Source: Candidatus Peribacter sp. UBA6535 (GTDB lineage: Bacteria > Patescibacteriota > Gracilibacteria > Peribacterales > Peribacteraceae). Taken from it: 7,576 bases of DNA. The notes beneath the pieces were generated by a model. It did not search any database, was not told the DNA's origin, and worked only from the letters and a program-made list of their open reading frames with translations. Where the stretch lies: the NCBI GenBank assembly GCA_002436205.1, contig DJKT01000042.1:1-7576 (forward strand). Direction: 5' to 3'. Of the stretch, positions 1 to 6,202 are shown piece after piece (positions within the stretch are counted from its first letter, which is position 1; each line of letters starts with the position of its first letter). The translations under genes and the position numbers were made by a program.

Positions 1-1
1 T

Positions 2-1252
2 AAGCCACTGGCGACGCGGTTTCAACAGATCATTGATAAGCAGCGCAAAGTAGCACCGGAAATTCTCGGAGAGATTTTGGATGATGCAATAGAACTTCGC
101 GCTTCAGACATTCACTTTGAACCACAAGAAGATATCGTAATCGTCCGCTTTCGTGTGGATGGTGTATTGCACGAAGCAGGACGCATCCCGAGGGAGCATT
201 TCGAAGGAGTGGTAAACCGCGTAAAGATCGAAGCAAACATGCGTATCGACGAACACTTTGCTGCACAAGACGGTGCCATTCGTCACAAGAGCGAAGCAGG
301 TACCATGGATATTCGTGTAAACATCGTTCCCGTTGTAGACGGTGAAAAAATTGTAATGCGTTTGCTCGCAGCATATGTACGCACACTGTCCCTTGCAGAT
401 CTCGGGTTTACCGAAGAGGCACAACAGGTGCTGGAAGCCGCTGCGCACAAACCCTTTGGAATGATTCTCACTACAGGACCAACAGGTTCCGGTAAATCTA
501 CAACACTCAGCGCGCTTATGAAGATGCGTAACCAGCCGGATATCAACATCTCTACTATCGAAGATCCAGTGGAGTACAAGATTCGTGGCGTGAACCACAT
601 TCAAGTAAACCCTAAGGCAGAGCTGACATTTGCTTCAGGGCTTCGTGCCCTTGTTCGTCAGGACCCGGATGTCATTTTGGTTGGTGAGATTCGTGATGGA
701 GAAACTGCAGACATTTCTATTAACGCAGCACTAACAGGTCACCTCCTGTTCTCGACGCTGCACGCCAATGACGCAGCAACTGCAGTTCCTCGTCTTTTAG
801 ATATGGATGTCGAGCCGTTCCTTATGGCTTCGACACTTGAAGTTGTTATCGGTCAGCGTCTTGTAAGGCGTATCTGTCCAGACTGTCGCTATAGTTATTC
901 GGTATCAGCAGCATCGGCAAAGTCGATGTTTGCGGGAGCTTCAAAGTTTTTCAAAGGAAGTAAAAAGGTGACACTCTACAAAGGAAAAGGATGTGAGTCC
1001 TGTGGAGGTACAGGTTACAAAGGCCGTGTTGGAATCTACGAACTATTGGAAATTACACCCGAGATCGAACAACTTATTATCAACCGTGCAACAAGTGCAG
1101 AGATCAACCAAAGAGCTCGTAAGAAAGGCATGAAGTTGATGTTTGAAGATGGTTTTGAAAAGGCACTTTCAGGCCTTACTACGTTAGAAGAGTTGCTGCG
1201 AGTTGCTGCCCCTCCTGCTGTCATCTTCTCCAAGAAGCGTGCCAAGAGCTAA
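2..1252 (+). CDS. pilB: PilB/GspE-family assembly ATPase (5' partial)
   Basis: Cytoplasmic hexameric ATPase that drives extension of type IV pili or pseudopili. The frame is open to the left edge, so the true start lies upstream; a TTG at 77 is internal because conserved sequence already precedes it. Of the 416 visible residues (numbered from base 2), RASDIHFEP near 33-41 is the typical end of the N-terminal domain. Walker A GPTGSGKST is at 159-167, the Asp box STIEDPVEY at 184-192, Walker B ILVGEIRD at 225-232 and the His box STLHANDA at 251-258. Two zinc-site pairs, CPDC (292-295) and CESC (331-334), form the C4 site typical of PilB/GspE and absent from the retraction ATPase PilT. The C-terminal pattern ending in TTLEELLRV is also typical. 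All catalytic motifs look intact. It overlaps pilC by 14 bp, suggesting translational coupling. PilB versus GspE cannot be separated by sequence alone; the prepilins downstream favour a pilus role. Confidence 0.95.
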   Translation, partial: KPLATRFQQIIDKQRKVAPEILGEILDDAIELRASDIHFEPQEDIVIVRFRVDGVLHEAGRIPREHFEGVVNRVKIEANMRIDEHFAAQDGAIRHKSEAGTMDIRVNIVPVVDGEKIVMRLLAAYVRTLSLADLGFTEEAQQVLEAAAHKPFGMILTTGPTGSGKSTTLSALMKMRNQPDINISTIEDPVEYKIRGVNHIQVNPKAELTFASGLRALVRQDPDVILVGEIRDGETADISINAALTGHLLFSTLHANDAATAVPRLLDMDVEPFLMASTLEVVIGQRLVRRICPDCRYSYSVSAASAKSMFAGASKFFKGSKKVTLYKGKGCESCGGTGYKGRVGIYELLEITPEIEQLIINRATSAEINQRARKKGMKLMFEDGFEKALSGLTTLEELLRVAAPPAVIFSKKRAKS

Positions 1253-1535
1253 ACGTAAGTCATCGGCTGCCAAAAAGGCAACGCGAAAGAAAAAGCAGAG
1301 CCGCAGCCGCGATTCTAAATCGCGGGCTGCCGCGAAGCGGCAGAAGAAAGTGAAGAAGGAAATCGAGGAAGTTGAAGAGCCGGAGGTAGAGGAAACAGAA
1401 GATGTAGAGGAGTCAGAAGAGCCAGAGGAACAAGAAGAAGTTCCACAAGAAGAAGAGGAAGAGAAGCCAAAGAAAAAGCGCTTCTCCTTTTCATTCCGGA
1501 AGAAAAAAGAAAAAGATTTTGACATAGAGCCGGCA
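1239..1535 (+). other. Low-complexity, purine-rich segment encoding the charged PilC N-terminus
   Basis: This is the 5' end of pilC, residues 1-99. The coding strand is strongly purine-biased (GAA, GAG, AAG codons), especially about 1341-1480, and encodes a basic block, a Glu block and a second basic block. No hydrophobic segment or recognisable domain is present, so the product is probably disordered and cytoplasmic, ahead of the first GspF domain. A polyampholyte of this kind could contact PilB, nucleic acid or membrane lipid; the sequence does not decide. Confidence 0.7.
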
Positions 1536-2627
1536 AAGCAGAAGGGTCAACTCGGACAATTCTTCGCGTCCATAAATAACTTAGGAATGGGAAAGCAGCG
1601 TGTCGCAATGATTCAGAGTTTGGCAATGATGATGAATGCAGGACTTCCACTTATAGATGCGCTTACTACACTCGAAAAAGAAGTACGACACAAAGCGACC
1701 AAAAAGATTGTACGCAGGATTTCTGCTGCAGTAGAAAGCGGAACACCACTATGGCGAGCAATGGAACAGCAGTATTTGTTTACGCCGTACGAACTCGCTC
1801 TTGTCCGTATTGGAGAAGAGGCGGGAAACTTGGCACGCAACCTCGAATATCTCTCTGTGCAACAAGAGAAAGACAGAGCGCTCAGAGCAAAAGTAAAAAT
1901 GGCGATGATCTATCCGACCATTGTAATGGTACTCATGTTTATTATTGTCATGGGACTCGGGATGTTTGTGCTTCCGAATCTTATTCAAGTACTTCTTTCA
2001 TTGAATGCAGATTTACCTATTACAACGCGTGCAGTTATTTACGTAACCAATTTGTTTACGGAGTACGGTGCCGTTGCTATCCCTTCGCTGATCGGTGGAT
2101 TTATTGTGGTACTTCTTCTTTCAAAATTTACAAGTTTTCGAGTTGTAACCCAGTGGTTTGCGTTTCGTATTCCAGGAATAGGAACATTGGGGCGTCACGC
2201 AACTATTGCACGATTTGGTGTAATTTTGGGTGGTCTCCTCAAAGCAGGAGTTCCGCTAACAGAAGCACTAAAGTCACTCGAAAATGTAACACATATTGTT
2301 GCCTACAAGAAGTTTTACAAAAAGCTTCTGGAGCATATTTTACTGGGTGATAGCTTTAGCAAAAGCTTCGAAGCCATCAAGGGGAGTAACAAGTTACTCC
2401 CTATTTCTGTGCAGCAACTCGTTGTTACCGGAGAACAATCCGGAACACTCAGTGAGACACTGCTCAAGATTGCAGACATCTACGAAAAGAAAGCAGAGGA
2501 AACTGCAGAAAAACTTCCGGTCATCCTCGAACCTATGTTGTTGCTGTTTATTGGTGGTCTCGTAGGAACAATTGCGTTTGCTATCATCACGCCGATCTAT
2601 AGTGTGGTCGGAAACGTCGGTAGATAG
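1239..2627 (+). CDS. pilC: PilC/GspF-family inner-membrane platform protein with charged N-terminal extension
   Basis: Polytopic membrane protein that sits under the pilus and couples the PilB ATPase to pilin insertion. From GTG 1239 it has 462 residues. Two T2SSF (GspF) domains are visible. The first is about 115-247, with MIQSLAMMMNAGLPLIDAL and an IGEEAGNLARNLEYLS-like motif. The second is about 318-450, with ARFGVILGGLLKAGVPLTEAL and VVTGEQSGTLSETL. Predicted membrane helices lie at about 222-247, 277-295 and 427-450. Residues 1-40 are Lys/Arg/Ser-rich, 41-75 are almost all Glu with Pro/Val, and 76-92 are Lys/Arg-rich again. This replaces the usual short folded N-terminus of PilC, so the protein is longer than a typical ~400-residue family member. 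GTG 1239 is chosen because it overlaps the pilB stop and starts right at the basic segment. A TTG at 1203 in the same frame would add 12 residues that only re-read the pilB end. The exact start is uncertain; the family is not. Confidence 0.93.
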   Translation: MPRAKRKSSAAKKATRKKKQSRSRDSKSRAAAKRQKKVKKEIEEVEEPEVEETEDVEESEEPEEQEEVPQEEEEEKPKKKRFSFSFRKKKEKDFDIEPAKQKGQLGQFFASINNLGMGKQRVAMIQSLAMMMNAGLPLIDALTTLEKEVRHKATKKIVRRISAAVESGTPLWRAMEQQYLFTPYELALVRIGEEAGNLARNLEYLSVQQEKDRALRAKVKMAMIYPTIVMVLMFIIVMGLGMFVLPNLIQVLLSLNADLPITTRAVIYVTNLFTEYGAVAIPSLIGGFIVVLLLSKFTSFRVVTQWFAFRIPGIGTLGRHATIARFGVILGGLLKAGVPLTEALKSLENVTHIVAYKKFYKKLLEHILLGDSFSKSFEAIKGSNKLLPISVQQLVVTGEQSGTLSETLLKIADIYEKKAEETAEKLPVILEPMLLLFIGGLVGTIAFAIITPIYSVVGNVGR

Positions 2628-2631
2628 AAGT

Positions 2632-3213
2632 ATGAAAAACACAAAGTACCTCAACGGCGCAACGCTCATTGAGATTCTCGTTGCAGCCGGCATAATTACT
2701 ATTGTGGGGGCTGCAATAATTCCAAGCTATCGCAACTATAAAATGCGCAGTGACCTCTACTTAGCTGTAGAGCAGACACAGCAGCTACTGCGAAGGGCAC
2801 AACTTCTTTCCCAGACAGGGAAAGGGGATACTATTTGGGGTGTACATACAGGCGAAGGAACCCTGTACAGCGGAGCTTCCTATGGCACAAGAAATATTGC
2901 ATTCGATGAGGAGATTGCGGTGCCACCCAGCGTGACAGTTTCTGGTCTTACAGAGGTCACATTCTCTCGTATTTACGGTGTGCCAAACACCGAGGGAGAC
3001 ATGATCTTTACATCACTGAATGGTGAGCAAAAGACGATTCAGATACGCAAAGATAGTGTACTCAGTGCGCCGGCATTTTCGAGTGCTTCCTCAGTATTCT
3101 CTTCATCCTCTTCATCCTCTATCTCTTCGGTGTGCCAGTGGTGGCATGGCTGTGGTCAGAATGATGATGACGATGATGACGATGACGACGATGACGATGG
3201 AGATGACGACTAA
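2632..3213 (+). CDS. Prepilin-like protein, FimT/GspH-type, with poly-Asp tail
   Basis: Probable pilus subunit or minor pilin of 193 residues. Residues 1-9 are a short basic leader ending in Gly. The inferred prepilin peptidase cleavage is G9|A10, followed by ATLIE, which places the conserved Glu at mature +5. The hydrophobic helix runs to about 31. A globular region to about 145 has the RAQLLSQTG...WG...EGT...FSR..GVP...GD pattern of FimT/GspH-like pilins. The C-terminus is unusual: a Ser-rich stretch (149-166), CQWWHGC (168-174), then 12 consecutive Asp and GDDD at the end. It lies 4 bp after pilC, so very likely in the same transcript. A weak AGAAG sits too close to ATG to be a good ribosome site, pointing to coupling with pilC. 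Residues 8-138 align without gaps to the N-terminus of the next gene's product, so the two are paralogues. Whether it is the major pilin is unknown. Confidence 0.88.
   Translation: MKNTKYLNGATLIEILVAAGIITIVGAAIIPSYRNYKMRSDLYLAVEQTQQLLRRAQLLSQTGKGDTIWGVHTGEGTLYSGASYGTRNIAFDEEIAVPPSVTVSGLTEVTFSRIYGVPNTEGDMIFTSLNGEQKTIQIRKDSVLSAPAFSSASSVFSSSSSSSISSVCQWWHGCGQNDDDDDDDDDDDDGDDD
3163..3210 (+). repeat. GAT/GAC trinucleotide tract encoding poly-Asp tail
   Basis: Twelve consecutive GAT/GAC codons, then GGA and three more Asp codons, directly before the TAA stop. The codons alternate irregularly between GAT and GAC, so the tract is not a pure microsatellite. It encodes the acidic C-terminus of the small prepilin. 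Such a tract could bind cations or be a slippage or recombination point; similar shorter Asp runs precede both duplicated domains in the next gene. Confidence 0.9.
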
Positions 3214-3253
3214 TCATCTGTAAAAACCAGCAATACCATTCTGAGGCCATGTT

Positions 3254-3262
3254 TGGTATGAT
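3254..3262 (+). promoter_or_regulatory. Putative extended -10 promoter for the large prepilin gene
   Basis: TGGTATGAT fits a bacterial extended -10 element (TGN followed by a TATAAT-like hexamer, TATGAT at 3257-3262). The -35 position at 17 bp spacing reads TACCAT, a poor match, which an extended -10 can tolerate. Predicted transcription would start near 3269, giving a leader of roughly 18 nt before ATG 3287. The leader is pyrimidine-rich (CTCTCTCTTT just before the ATG) and has no Shine-Dalgarno sequence. This is the only spacer longer than a few bases in the window, which makes an internal promoter plausible but unproven. Readthrough from pilC is equally possible, since no terminator is visible. 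Confidence 0.4.
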
Positions 3263-3286
3263 TTGTCGTAACCATACTCTCTCTTT

Positions 3287-6202
3287 ATGTTGCGCCGAGG
3301 TTTTACCGCTTTAGATGTTTTGCTTACACTGGGAGTAATAGCAGTAACTGCAGGAGTTTCTGTACCAATGTATCGCAACTATCAAGTGCGTAGCGATCTC
3401 GATTTAGCAGTAGTACAAACCGTGCAAGGCCTTGCACGGGCTCAGCTTCTTTCGCAAACTGGACAAGAGGATGGACAGTGGGGATTTCGTGTTCCAGAGG
3501 GAACAATCTTCCAAGGAGAAAGCTACCCCATTCGTGATCCGGATTTCGATGAGACCATCGTACTTCCACCAAGCATCAGCGTCTTTGGTATCGAAGAGGT
3601 CGTGTTCTCGCGTGTCGATGGCATACCTACTCCCACCGGAGACATTATTCTCGAAGCGCTCAATGGTGAGCGTAGAACCATTACCGTAAGTACTGATGGC
3701 ACACTCAGCTCTTCACAAATCCAGCCACCGGATCTAGGTGAAACCTCTGGAGATGATGGAGGTGATACAGGGGCAACAACTGGAGGAGATTCAGGAGAGA
3801 GTGGAGGAACTGGAGATTCCGGGAATTCCGGATCAACAACTGGAGGAGATAGTGGAGGTACTTCAGGAGGAGATAGTGGTGGCAGTTCTGGCGGAGGTGG
3901 AGGTGGAGGAGGAAGTGATGACGATGACAGTGCGCCAACATGTGAAGATCTTTTCTCGGTAGGTGCAGATGGAACTATCCAGACAACAGGAACGGTAAGT
4001 ATGACTGTAAAAGCGCTTGGTGCAGACATTACGTATGGAGCAGGAGGTCCAGAAGTACAGGTAAGAGCTCACATTAGTACAGATGGCGGAAGCACATGGA
4101 ATACACTCTTCAACGGTGCAGAAATTGATGGAGACGAACAGCAAACGTTGGACAACATTACTTCCGGTCAACAGATAGCAATCAAGGTAAATGGTCGCTA
4201 CGGTTGGCTCTTTAATAAGACATACGAAAGTGATGATGAATCCGGACACATTAAAGTACTGCGCAATGGGGATGCACTACCAGATTATGATGCATTTGAG
4301 GATCAAGCAGATCTTGCATCCTTCCTCAGAGATATTATCGACGATAACAATAAAATCAGTATCGGTCAGTATGACGCTGTACTGCTGACAGAGCTTGGTA
4401 CACTCGGAACCAGCTCATCAGATTTCCAGGATGCGGTACTCCTTCTTCAGTTTACGCAGAACCCGGGAAGTTGTGCAGATGCTACCGACCCACGATTTAA
4501 AATTGAATGGGAGAGACTGGAAAACACCGGCCAAGGAAACGCACAGAAGAAAGCATATGTTGGTCAGTCTGCTTGGGGCTACGGAGAAGGTCAGTGGATC
4601 CCGCTCTTCGGCACAGATGGGCAAGTTGCAACAGACGGCGGGCTTACAAAAGAGGTGGATGGACTCTCTGTACAACGAAAAAATGGCAATGTTCGCATTC
4701 TTGCACATGGCTCACTTCCCGGAGGAAGTAAAGAGGTTGTCGATGCACGTATTGTCTTTGATGGCGCAGAGGTGACACAAGTCACCAATGACACGGGCGA
4801 TGATAAAACCGAAAATCCATTCGATGGAGTTCTGAATGATGGTGCCGGAGGAGATGAAGTTGTCGTAGCATCAAATTCGGAATCGGCACTTTTCCAAACA
4901 CGTGTCACGGTAGCAGATGACGCAGTGTTTATTCATTGGATTCAAGTAAGCAGTAGCTCCAGTTCCAGTACCAGTAGTACGAGCAGTGGACAAAGTAGTG
5001 CATCAAGTAATGACAATGACAATGATGATGGCGATGGGGACGATGACGACGGCATAGCCAATAACGATGAAGAGGATAGTGACCCATGTGCAGCTGCATA
5101 TACCGTCAACAACGGCCGTATCATTCTCAGTGAAGCAGCAGATGTTTCTTTCCGCGTACTCGGCTCTCATGCAACCTATGGGAAAAATGGACCCGAAGTA
5201 CAAGTGCGTATGAATGTCAGTACTGATGGAGGAACATCGTGGAGATCATTGTTTGGCTTCCGCGATATTGATGGTGGAGAGCAAGAGTATCTTACCGATC
5301 TTCCATCGGGAAGTACGGTGTTGCTCAAAGCAGAAGGACGCCGTGCATGGCTCTTCCGTCAACAAACAGAGTCCGGAGATGGAAGCGGTCGTATCAAGAT
5401 TTTCCGTCGCAAGCAATCCGACCCCAACACCGCGATCTACGCTACACCTACCAAACTTAAGTCTTTCCTTAGGACGCGTCTCTCCAGTAGAAAGATCATG
5501 GTAGGTGCCAAGGAGGCTCTAGCGCTTATCGAGCTACAAGACCTCGGTACAGGTGCAGATTTTCAGGATGCAGTAGTACTTCTCACCATAGAAAAGCCGG
5601 CAAGTCAGGGAATCTGTGGCAGAGGAGATGATGACAATGACTATGATTCTTATGACGATGACGACGATGATTCCGGATCCGGAAGCTCAGATACAGGTGG
5701 AACAGGAGACGCCGGAGATACCAATCCTGATATTCAAATTTGTCACTTCCCACCGGGCAATCCACGCGATCACCAAACTCTTACTATTCCACAATCCTCA
5801 TGGGTGCAACATGCTGCACACGGAGATCGTCGTGGAGAATGTGAAGGAGATGAAGATGGTGATGGTATTACCAATTCCTCAGACCTCTGCCCCAATACCT
5901 ACGTGCCGGAAGCAGTTCCGACAGAGAGCATGCGATTCAAGCGATACGCGCTGACAAAAGATAGTCATATCTTCCGCATTGGACCCCGCAAAAAGGTTGC
6001 AGAATTTACGTTATCTGATACCAAAGGATGTAGTTGCGAACAACTGATTGATGTTGCAGAAGGCAAGAAGAGTTATCGCTTTACACAGTATCCAAGACTC
6101 AAGCGCCAGATGCGCAGCCTCTTCCCATTCTATACGCGTGGTGCGCGTCAGTCTGGTTGTGGTAAGGCGATTCTTCGCATGATTCAGCGCAATGCGAACT
6201 AG
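3287..6202 (+). CDS. Large multidomain prepilin-like surface protein (971 residues)
   Basis: Probable minor or display pilin. A five-residue leader MLRRG precedes the inferred cleavage at G5|F6; the mature start FTALD has Asp rather than Glu at +5. A hydrophobic helix and FimT/GspH-like region (to about 140) match the preceding prepilin without gaps. Then follow, in order: a Gly/Ser/Thr linker (149-210) and Asp4; domain A (about 219-389); an unassigned region (398-554); a Ser-rich then Asp-rich linker (555-599); domain A' (about 601-768), homologous to A; an Asp-rich linker (781-795) and Gly/Ser linker; a C819-HFPPGNP...HGD...C852 motif; a TSP3-like DEDGDGITNSSDLCP loop (855-869); and a basic C-terminus with CSC (915-917) and C958. 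It is far longer than ordinary pilins (about 150-250 residues). ATG 3287 is chosen because it gives a complete class III signal; no Shine-Dalgarno is visible. After processing, everything past the helix would be extracellular. The ligand is unknown. Confidence 0.87.
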   Translation: MLRRGFTALDVLLTLGVIAVTAGVSVPMYRNYQVRSDLDLAVVQTVQGLARAQLLSQTGQEDGQWGFRVPEGTIFQGESYPIRDPDFDETIVLPPSISVFGIEEVVFSRVDGIPTPTGDIILEALNGERRTITVSTDGTLSSSQIQPPDLGETSGDDGGDTGATTGGDSGESGGTGDSGNSGSTTGGDSGGTSGGDSGGSSGGGGGGGGSDDDDSAPTCEDLFSVGADGTIQTTGTVSMTVKALGADITYGAGGPEVQVRAHISTDGGSTWNTLFNGAEIDGDEQQTLDNITSGQQIAIKVNGRYGWLFNKTYESDDESGHIKVLRNGDALPDYDAFEDQADLASFLRDIIDDNNKISIGQYDAVLLTELGTLGTSSSDFQDAVLLLQFTQNPGSCADATDPRFKIEWERLENTGQGNAQKKAYVGQSAWGYGEGQWIPLFGTDGQVATDGGLTKEVDGLSVQRKNGNVRILAHGSLPGGSKEVVDARIVFDGAEVTQVTNDTGDDKTENPFDGVLNDGAGGDEVVVASNSESALFQTRVTVADDAVFIHWIQVSSSSSSSTSSTSSGQSSASSNDNDNDDGDGDDDDGIANNDEEDSDPCAAAYTVNNGRIILSEAADVSFRVLGSHATYGKNGPEVQVRMNVSTDGGTSWRSLFGFRDIDGGEQEYLTDLPSGSTVLLKAEGRRAWLFRQQTESGDGSGRIKIFRRKQSDPNTAIYATPTKLKSFLRTRLSSRKIMVGAKEALALIELQDLGTGADFQDAVVLLTIEKPASQGICGRGDDDNDYDSYDDDDDDSGSGSSDTGGTGDAGDTNPDIQICHFPPGNPRDHQTLTIPQSSWVQHAAHGDRRGECEGDEDGDGITNSSDLCPNTYVPEAVPTESMRFKRYALTKDSHIFRIGPRKKVAEFTLSDTKGCSCEQLIDVAEGKKSYRFTQYPRLKRQMRSLFPFYTRGARQSGCGKAILRMIQRNAN
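3731..3928 (+). repeat. Gly/Ser/Thr-rich linker with 60-bp periodic repeat, ending in Asp run
   Basis: Residues 149-214 of the large prepilin. The 17-bp string CAACAACTGGAGGAGAT occurs at 3774-3790 and again at 3834-3850, exactly 60 bp (20 codons) apart, encoding TTGGDSG twice. GGDSGG-type units recur further on, followed by a run of eight Gly and DDDD. It separates the pilin module from domain A and is probably a flexible, extended spacer grown by small tandem duplications. Confidence 0.85.
3941..4453 (+). repeat. Domain A, first copy of an internally duplicated domain
   Basis: Residues about 219-389 of the large prepilin, predicted beta-rich. Shared with the second copy: a Cys at the start, then YG, GPEVQVR (254-260), STDGG with a following Trp and LF, IDG.EQ (280-285), SG, WLF (307-309), S.D.SG.IK, L.SFLR, and a closing LGT...DFQDAV (379-384). 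The DFQDAV ending faintly recalls the D.ND signature in some calcium-associated extracellular domains such as DUF4114, but I cannot assign the family. Confidence 0.85.
4478..4948 (+). other. Unassigned central region of the large prepilin
   Basis: Residues 398-554. Single copy, no match recognised. It is mixed in composition with several Trp/Gly motifs (SAWGYGEGQW near 428-437) and alternating hydrophobic residues that suggest a beta-sandwich or carbohydrate-binding-like fold. It is bounded by domain A upstream and by a Ser-rich linker downstream, so it behaves as its own module. No catalytic motif was seen. Confidence 0.5.
4949..5083 (+). repeat. Ser-rich then Asp/Asn-rich linker
   Basis: Residues 555-599 of the large prepilin. 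About 20 residues of Ser with Thr/Gly/Ala, encoded by mixed AGT/AGC/TCC codons, lead into an Asn/Asp/Gly stretch (about 575-599). The Asp part, with GDGDDDDGIANNDEEDSDPC, resembles a degenerate TSP3-type calcium-loop spacing. It precedes domain A', just as the DDDD run precedes domain A. Confidence 0.8.
5087..5590 (+). repeat. Domain A', second copy of the duplicated domain
   Basis: Residues about 601-768. It repeats the landmarks of domain A at nearly constant offset: GPEVQVR (635-641), STDGG (645-649), IDGGEQ (661-666), WLF (688-690), SFLR (726-729) and DFQDAV (758-763). The offset is 381 residues early on and 379 by the end, so only about two residues of indel separate the copies. The DNA has diverged considerably at synonymous and many other sites, indicating an old rather than recent duplication. 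Confidence 0.85.
5627..5671 (+). repeat. Asp-rich tract after domain A'
   Basis: Residues 781-795, Asp with Asn, Tyr and Ser, encoded mostly by GAT/GAC codons, followed by a Ser/Gly/Thr linker to about 810. It separates domain A' from the C-terminal cysteine motifs. Confidence 0.8.
5741..5842 (+). other. CHxPPGNP...HGD...C motif
   Basis: Residues 819-852 of the large prepilin read C-HFPPGNP, a Gln-Thr-Leu-Thr-Ile strand, then QHAAHGD and a closing Cys. From memory, this CH.PPGNP...H..HGD..G.C pattern recurs in secreted and surface proteins of several bacterial phyla, often next to Asp-rich or TSP3-like segments. Its function is not established to my knowledge. The Cys pair and the His residues could form a disulfide or metal site. 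Confidence 0.65.
5849..5893 (+). other. TSP3-like calcium-binding loop
   Basis: Residues 855-869, DEDGDGITNSSDLCP, match the thrombospondin type 3 / EF-hand-like loop pattern D.DGDGI.N..D.CP. In that family the Asp and Asn side chains bind calcium. Only one clean copy is visible. A more degenerate GDGDDDDGIANN stretch near 582-593 may be a relative. Confidence 0.7.

Noticed and set aside
77..79. TTG as the start of the PilB ATPase
   Set aside because: The frame stays open to base 2 and the conserved N-terminal domain pattern continues upstream, so the gene is cut by the window edge.
104..604. Reverse-strand Cys-rich frame opposite the ATPase gene
   Set aside because: It lies fully antisense to a strongly conserved ATPase frame with intact motifs; no independent support.
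1203..1238. TTG 1203 as the PilC start
   Set aside because: It would add 12 residues that lie wholly inside the pilB 3' end; GTG 1239 begins at the basic extension and gives a normal short overlap. Not fully excluded.
1486..1509. Imperfect palindrome around TTCCGGAA in pilC
   Set aside because: Several mismatches outside the 8-bp core and inside a coding stretch whose Phe/Ser/Lys codons explain the pyrimidine-to-purine switch.
2560..2650. Possible frameshift joining PilC to the small prepilin
   Set aside because: PilC ends normally after its last membrane helix, and the prepilin has its own ATG with a complete leader and cleavage motif 4 bp later.
3233..3259. Inverted repeat ATACCA / TGGTAT as a terminator
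   Set aside because: Only six base pairs with a 15-nt loop and no following T run. It overlaps the putative -10, so at most a weak regulatory feature.
3523..4029. Reverse-strand open frame rich in Pro and Ser
   Set aside because: It is the antisense shadow of the Gly/Ser/Thr linker in the large prepilin; GGA/TCA-type codons read backwards as Pro/Ser. No start context or family.
5616..5954. Plus-strand frame beginning with a Met/Thr/Glu-rich stretch
   Set aside because: It is an out-of-frame reading of the Asp-rich tract (GATGAC read as ATG ACG) inside the large prepilin.
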